Shown here: positions 61,462 through 64,000 of the stretch, in pieces
Layout of the letters: every line of letters begins with the position of its first letter
How positions within the stretch are numbered: the stretch's first letter is position 1
From: Dechloromonas sp. Dech2017
GTDB taxonomy: Bacteria > Pseudomonadota > Gammaproteobacteria > Burkholderiales > Rhodocyclaceae
Assembly: GCA_009469585.1 (NCBI GenBank)
Contig: SSXW01000017.1
Location: 1 to 64,000 of the forward strand
DNA length: 64,000 nucleotides
Direction of reading: 5' to 3'
The notes under the pieces: generated by a model
Told to the model about the DNA's origin: nothing
The model's input: the letters and a program-made list of their open reading frames with translations, nothing else
Databases searched by the model: none
Made by a program: the position numbers and the translations under genes

Positions 61462-61999
61462 AAACGCAGTTTTCCGCGTTGACCGCGGGCGTACTTTCTT
61501 TTGCTTCGCCAAAAGAAAGTAGCCAAAGAAAAGGCGACCCCCGAGTCGACGCCGGGCTTTGCCCGGTCCCCTGCGCTACTCGCCGTGCCGGGCGGCTGCG
61601 GAACTCGGGGCTGCGCCCCTCAGACAGTCCTCGCCGACTACCCCCGGCCCGCCTGCGTTGCTCGGCGTCTCCTAGGGGGACCCGAAAGGCGTCGCGGCGC
61701 GACGGCTCTGCCGAAAAATGGATTGCTGCGGTCAACCGGAAAATAGGGCCAAAACCGAAAAATTGCGATCGGTTTGCCGGGCCCCTTGAGAGGCGCCGAG
61801 CAACGCAGGCTGGCGCGGAAAAAGGGCGAGCACTGTCTGAGGGGCGCAGCCCCGAGTTGCGCAGCCCCCGCGTCAGCCGAGTAGCGCAGGGGACCGGGCG
61901 CAGCCCGGCGCCGACCCAGGGGTGCCTTTTTCTTTGGCTACTTTCTTTTGGGCAAGCAAAAGAAAGTACGCCCGCGCGTCAGGCGCGGAAACCTGCGGT
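61462..61999. repeat. Long palindromic repeat element, copy 2, inside the rnf operon
   Basis: About 540 bp, the reverse complement of copy 1 at 40450-41030 with small indels. It begins with CGCAGTTTTCCGCGTTGACC, has CTTTCTTTTGCTTCGCCAAA and its mirror at the other end, and includes a core copy of the dispersed motif (61727-61765). Placed between rnfC and rnfD, it forms a potential hairpin of hundreds of bases in the rnf mRNA. Open frames across it are not believed to be genes. Confidence 0.85.
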
Positions 62000-62125
62000 C
62001 GCGAATAAGGAAGTACGCCAGCGGTCAACGCCCGCGGGCAACGCGGAAAGCTGCGTTAAACAAAAACGCCCCACGCCTCAGGCGCCAAAAAACGCCTTCG
62101 AGGAAACCCCAGGAGGATTCCCCTC
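62000..62125. other. Gap between the repeat element and rnfD
   Basis: Contains a further short degenerate copy of the element end (CAGCGGTCAACGC, CGCGGAAAGCTGCG at about 62017-62054) and the rnfD ribosome site (CAGGAGGA) just before the ATG at 62126. No sigma54 element is visible. Confidence 0.4.
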
Positions 62126-63223
62126 ATGACCCCCACCGCCATCACCGCCCAGCCGGTCGCCTCCCCCCACGCCCACGGCGGCAATTCGGTCACCCGCACC
62201 ATGTTCCGCGTGCAGATGGCGCTGGTGCCGGCGACGCTGTACGGTTTCTGGCTGTTCGGCTGGCCGTCCTTCTTCCTGTGGCTGCTGACCATCCTTTCCT
62301 GCCTCGGTTTAGAGGCGCTGTCGCTGAAGATGATGGGCGTGACCCGCATCAAGGCGACCCTGTTCGACGGTTCGGCGCTGCTCACCGGCTGGTTGCTGGC
62401 GATGACGCTGCCGCCGTGGGCGCCGTGGTGGGTGGCGGTGGTCGGCGGTTTCATCGCCATCGTGATTGGCAAGCAGGTCTTCGGCGGGGTCGGGCAGAAT
62501 GTCTTCAACCCGGCCATGGTGGCCCGCGTCGCGCTGCTCGTCTCCTTCCCGGTGCCGCTGACCCAGTGGGTGCATCCGCTGCCGCTGACGACGCTGGCGG
62601 CGCCCGATTTCATCGACGGCCTGCGCATCTTCCTGAGCAGCCTGCCGCAGCCCGATGCGATGGCCAGCGCCTCACTGCTCGGTTATTCGAAGACCGAGCT
62701 GGCGCGCGGCATCGACCTGCTGCACTCGCTGGCCGGCGAGCACGCCCCGGCGCTGTCGTGGATCGGCGCCCGCTCCGGCAGCCTGGGCGAGTCGGCTTCG
62801 CTGCTCATCCTGGCCGGCGGGCTGTACCTGGTCGGCGCCGGGGTCATCACCTGGCATACGCCGGCCGCCGTGCTGGCCGGCATCGCCATTCCGGCCGCCA
62901 TCGGCCACGCCGTCGATCCGGCCCACTACCTGTCGGCGCCGGCCCACCTGCTGTCCGGGGCGGCCATGCTCGGCGCCTTCTTCATCGCCACCGATTACGT
63001 CACCTCGCCCAACACGGCGGCCGGGCAGGTCGTCTTCGGGCTGGGCATCGGCCTGATCACCTGGATCATCCGCAGCTACGGCGGCTACCCGGAGGGCATG
63101 GCCTTCGCCGTGCTGCTGATGAACGCGCTGACGCCGGTCATCGACCGCCTGATCAAGCCGCGCATCCTCGGCCGCGACCGCCGCGGCAAGCCGCTCGACA
63201 TTCCGGCAGGAGCCAGCCAATGA
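62126..63223 (+). CDS. rnfD: RnfD, membrane subunit of the Rnf complex
   Basis: 365 residues with about nine membrane helices and the flavinylation site in the conserved region DYLSAPAHLLSGAAMLGAFFIATDYVTSP (the DYxTSP-like Thr binds FMN). VTRIKATLFDGSALLTGWLLAMTLPPWAPWW is the family signature. It overlaps rnfG by 4 bp. CAGGAGGA upstream of the ATG. Confidence 0.96.
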   Translation: MTPTAITAQPVASPHAHGGNSVTRTMFRVQMALVPATLYGFWLFGWPSFFLWLLTILSCLGLEALSLKMMGVTRIKATLFDGSALLTGWLLAMTLPPWAPWWVAVVGGFIAIVIGKQVFGGVGQNVFNPAMVARVALLVSFPVPLTQWVHPLPLTTLAAPDFIDGLRIFLSSLPQPDAMASASLLGYSKTELARGIDLLHSLAGEHAPALSWIGARSGSLGESASLLILAGGLYLVGAGVITWHTPAAVLAGIAIPAAIGHAVDPAHYLSAPAHLLSGAAMLGAFFIATDYVTSPNTAAGQVVFGLGIGLITWIIRSYGGYPEGMAFAVLLMNALTPVIDRLIKPRILGRDRRGKPLDIPAGASQ

Positions 63224-63849
63224 ACGCCAAAGCCATCAGCCTCGAAGCCATCCGCGAGAAGATCGCCTACCAGCCCTTGCTGCTCGGCGCCTTCGCGCTG
63301 CTCGCCAGCGGCGCCCTGGCCGTCGCCTCGCAGGCCACCGGCGCGGCGATCGCCGCCGCCGAGGCCAAGGACCTGCGCGACTCGTTGTCGGAAGTGCTGC
63401 CGCCGGGGCTGGCCGACAACGATTTCCTGAAGGATACGGTCGACCTCGACAAAGGCGGCAAAACCGTGACCATCTACCGCGCCCGCCAGGCCGGCGTGGT
63501 CAAGGCGGCGCTGTTCAAGGTCGCCGAGCGCGGTTACGCCGGCGACATCCAGGTGCTGATGGCGGTCGACAGCGAGGGCCGCACGCTCGGCGTGCGCGTC
63601 CTCAAGCACAGCGAGACGCCCGGCCTGGGCGACAAGATCGAGGTGAAAAAAGACCCCTGGATAAAGGGCTTCGACGGCAAGTCGCTGGCCGACCCGGCGC
63701 CCGACAAATGGGCGGTCAAGAAGGACGGCGGCGTTTTCGACCAGTTCGCCGGCGCCACCATCACGCCGCGTGCCGTGGTCAAGGCGGTCAAGGGCGGCAT
63801 GGACTTCTACGTCGCGCATCGCGAGGCAATTTTCGGAGGAAAATCATGA
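63220..63849 (+). CDS. rnfG: RnfG, covalent-FMN subunit of the Rnf complex
   Basis: 209 residues: one N-terminal membrane helix (PLLLGAFALLASGALAVASQ) and a periplasmic FMN-binding domain with GVRVLKHSETPGLGDKI and the flavinylation motif FAGATITPRAVVKAV, where the last Thr is esterified to FMN. The start overlaps the rnfD stop, and the stop overlaps the rnfE start. Confidence 0.95.
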   Translation: MNAKAISLEAIREKIAYQPLLLGAFALLASGALAVASQATGAAIAAAEAKDLRDSLSEVLPPGLADNDFLKDTVDLDKGGKTVTIYRARQAGVVKAALFKVAERGYAGDIQVLMAVDSEGRTLGVRVLKHSETPGLGDKIEVKKDPWIKGFDGKSLADPAPDKWAVKKDGGVFDQFAGATITPRAVVKAVKGGMDFYVAHREAIFGGKS

Positions 63850-64000
63850 GCGACGACGCCCTGAAAGAAGTCCCCTTGGGGGACGCCATGAACGAAGCCC
63901 CGGCCGGGGAAAACTACGGCGGCATCATGAAGGACGGGCTGTGGGAGCAGAACGTCGTCTTCGCCCAACTGCTCGCCATGTGCCCGGCGATGGCGGTGAC
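63846..64000 (+). CDS. rnfE: RnfE, membrane subunit of the Rnf complex (N-terminal part)
   Basis: The first 51 codons before the window ends: MSDDALKEVPLGDAMNEAPA, then GLWEQNVVFAQLLAMCPAMAVT. The latter matches the RnfE/RsxE opening GLWKNNxxLVQLLGLCPLLAVT, including the cluster cysteine. The N-terminal extension of about 25 residues is longer than in E. coli. It overlaps rnfG by 4 bp with GGAGG upstream. Confidence 0.92.
   Translation, partial: MSDDALKEVPLGDAMNEAPAGENYGGIMKDGLWEQNVVFAQLLAMCPAMAV

Noticed and set aside
61392-62129. Open frame running from the rnfC end through element copy 2
   Set aside because: It starts at the rnfC stop, crosses a palindromic repeat, has no domain and overlaps the rnfD start. 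Treated as repeat read-through.

Overview
This GC-rich window most likely comes from a nitrogen-fixing betaproteobacterium of the Rhodocyclales type (Dechloromonas/Azonexus-like). That placement is inferred from gene content and codon use, not from a database search. Most of the sequence is a large nif region whose organisation resembles that of Azotobacter: a Mo-nitrogenase with NifL/NifA control, DraT/DraG post-translational control, Shethna-type protective and electron-carrier ferredoxins, and a divergent rnf operon that supplies low-potential electrons.

Layout. 0-9 kb is a housekeeping/accessory flank: an IS3-type end, an AbrB/PIN toxin-antitoxin pair, rarA, two small DUF genes, a DUF4126 membrane protein, a NosR-like flavo-iron-sulfur membrane protein, serS, mltF and tRNA-Ser(CGA). 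9.1-13.2 kb (minus) is nifV-cysE-orf-nifW-nifZ-nifM. 13.4-16.3 kb (plus) holds a small secreted protein, a ferric-reductase-like flavoprotein, a cytochrome b5-like protein and a second PIN toxin-antitoxin pair. 16.3-24.4 kb (minus) is nifH-nifD-nifK-nifT-fdx-nifY-small orf-LRV/FeS protein-orf-Rieske. 24.5-28.2 kb (plus) is draT, a small acidic protein, a double-domain SagB-type dehydrogenase and an ankyrin protein. 28.2-32.4 kb is less obviously nif-related (an amber-interrupted gene, a LysR regulator, TerC, PAP2 and DgkA). 32.7-34.5 kb is a NifA/sigma54-type operon: SIR2-like protein, unknown protein, hemerythrin. 36.3-40.4 kb (minus) is nifO-fprA-two [2Fe-2S] ferredoxins-nifQ-draG. 41.1-42.9 kb is nifB plus a ferredoxin. 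43-55 kb mixes a LysR/nitroreductase pair, two glutathione transferases, an Fe-S oxidoreductase, a 3-kb mobile island, an OsmC-YcaO fusion and a nifF operon. 55.3-64 kb is nifA and nifL (minus) and rnfABCDGE (plus, running off the end).

Regulation. Seven promoters carry a recognisable -24/-12 (sigma54) element plus at least one NifA upstream site, and an eighth has only the -24/-12 element. Most NifA sites share an extended palindrome, TGTCG-N6-CGACA, which is stricter than the textbook TGT-N10-ACA. nifE, nifN, nifX, nifU and nifS are not in this window.

Structure worth a second look: (1) two ~540-580 bp copies of a long palindromic repeat in inverted orientation, 20 kb apart, one of them sitting between rnfC and rnfD; (2) a ~40-bp motif with core GGTCRAC followed by A-tracts, scattered through intergenic and coding DNA; (3) a 181-bp direct duplication bracketing a 3-kb island with a REP-associated transposase and a collapsed type I secretion ATPase gene; (4) the NifA-controlled SIR2-like/unknown/hemerythrin operon; (5) an Fe-S oxidoreductase whose sigma54 promoter predicts an almost leaderless mRNA; (6) a small gene interrupted by an amber codon.
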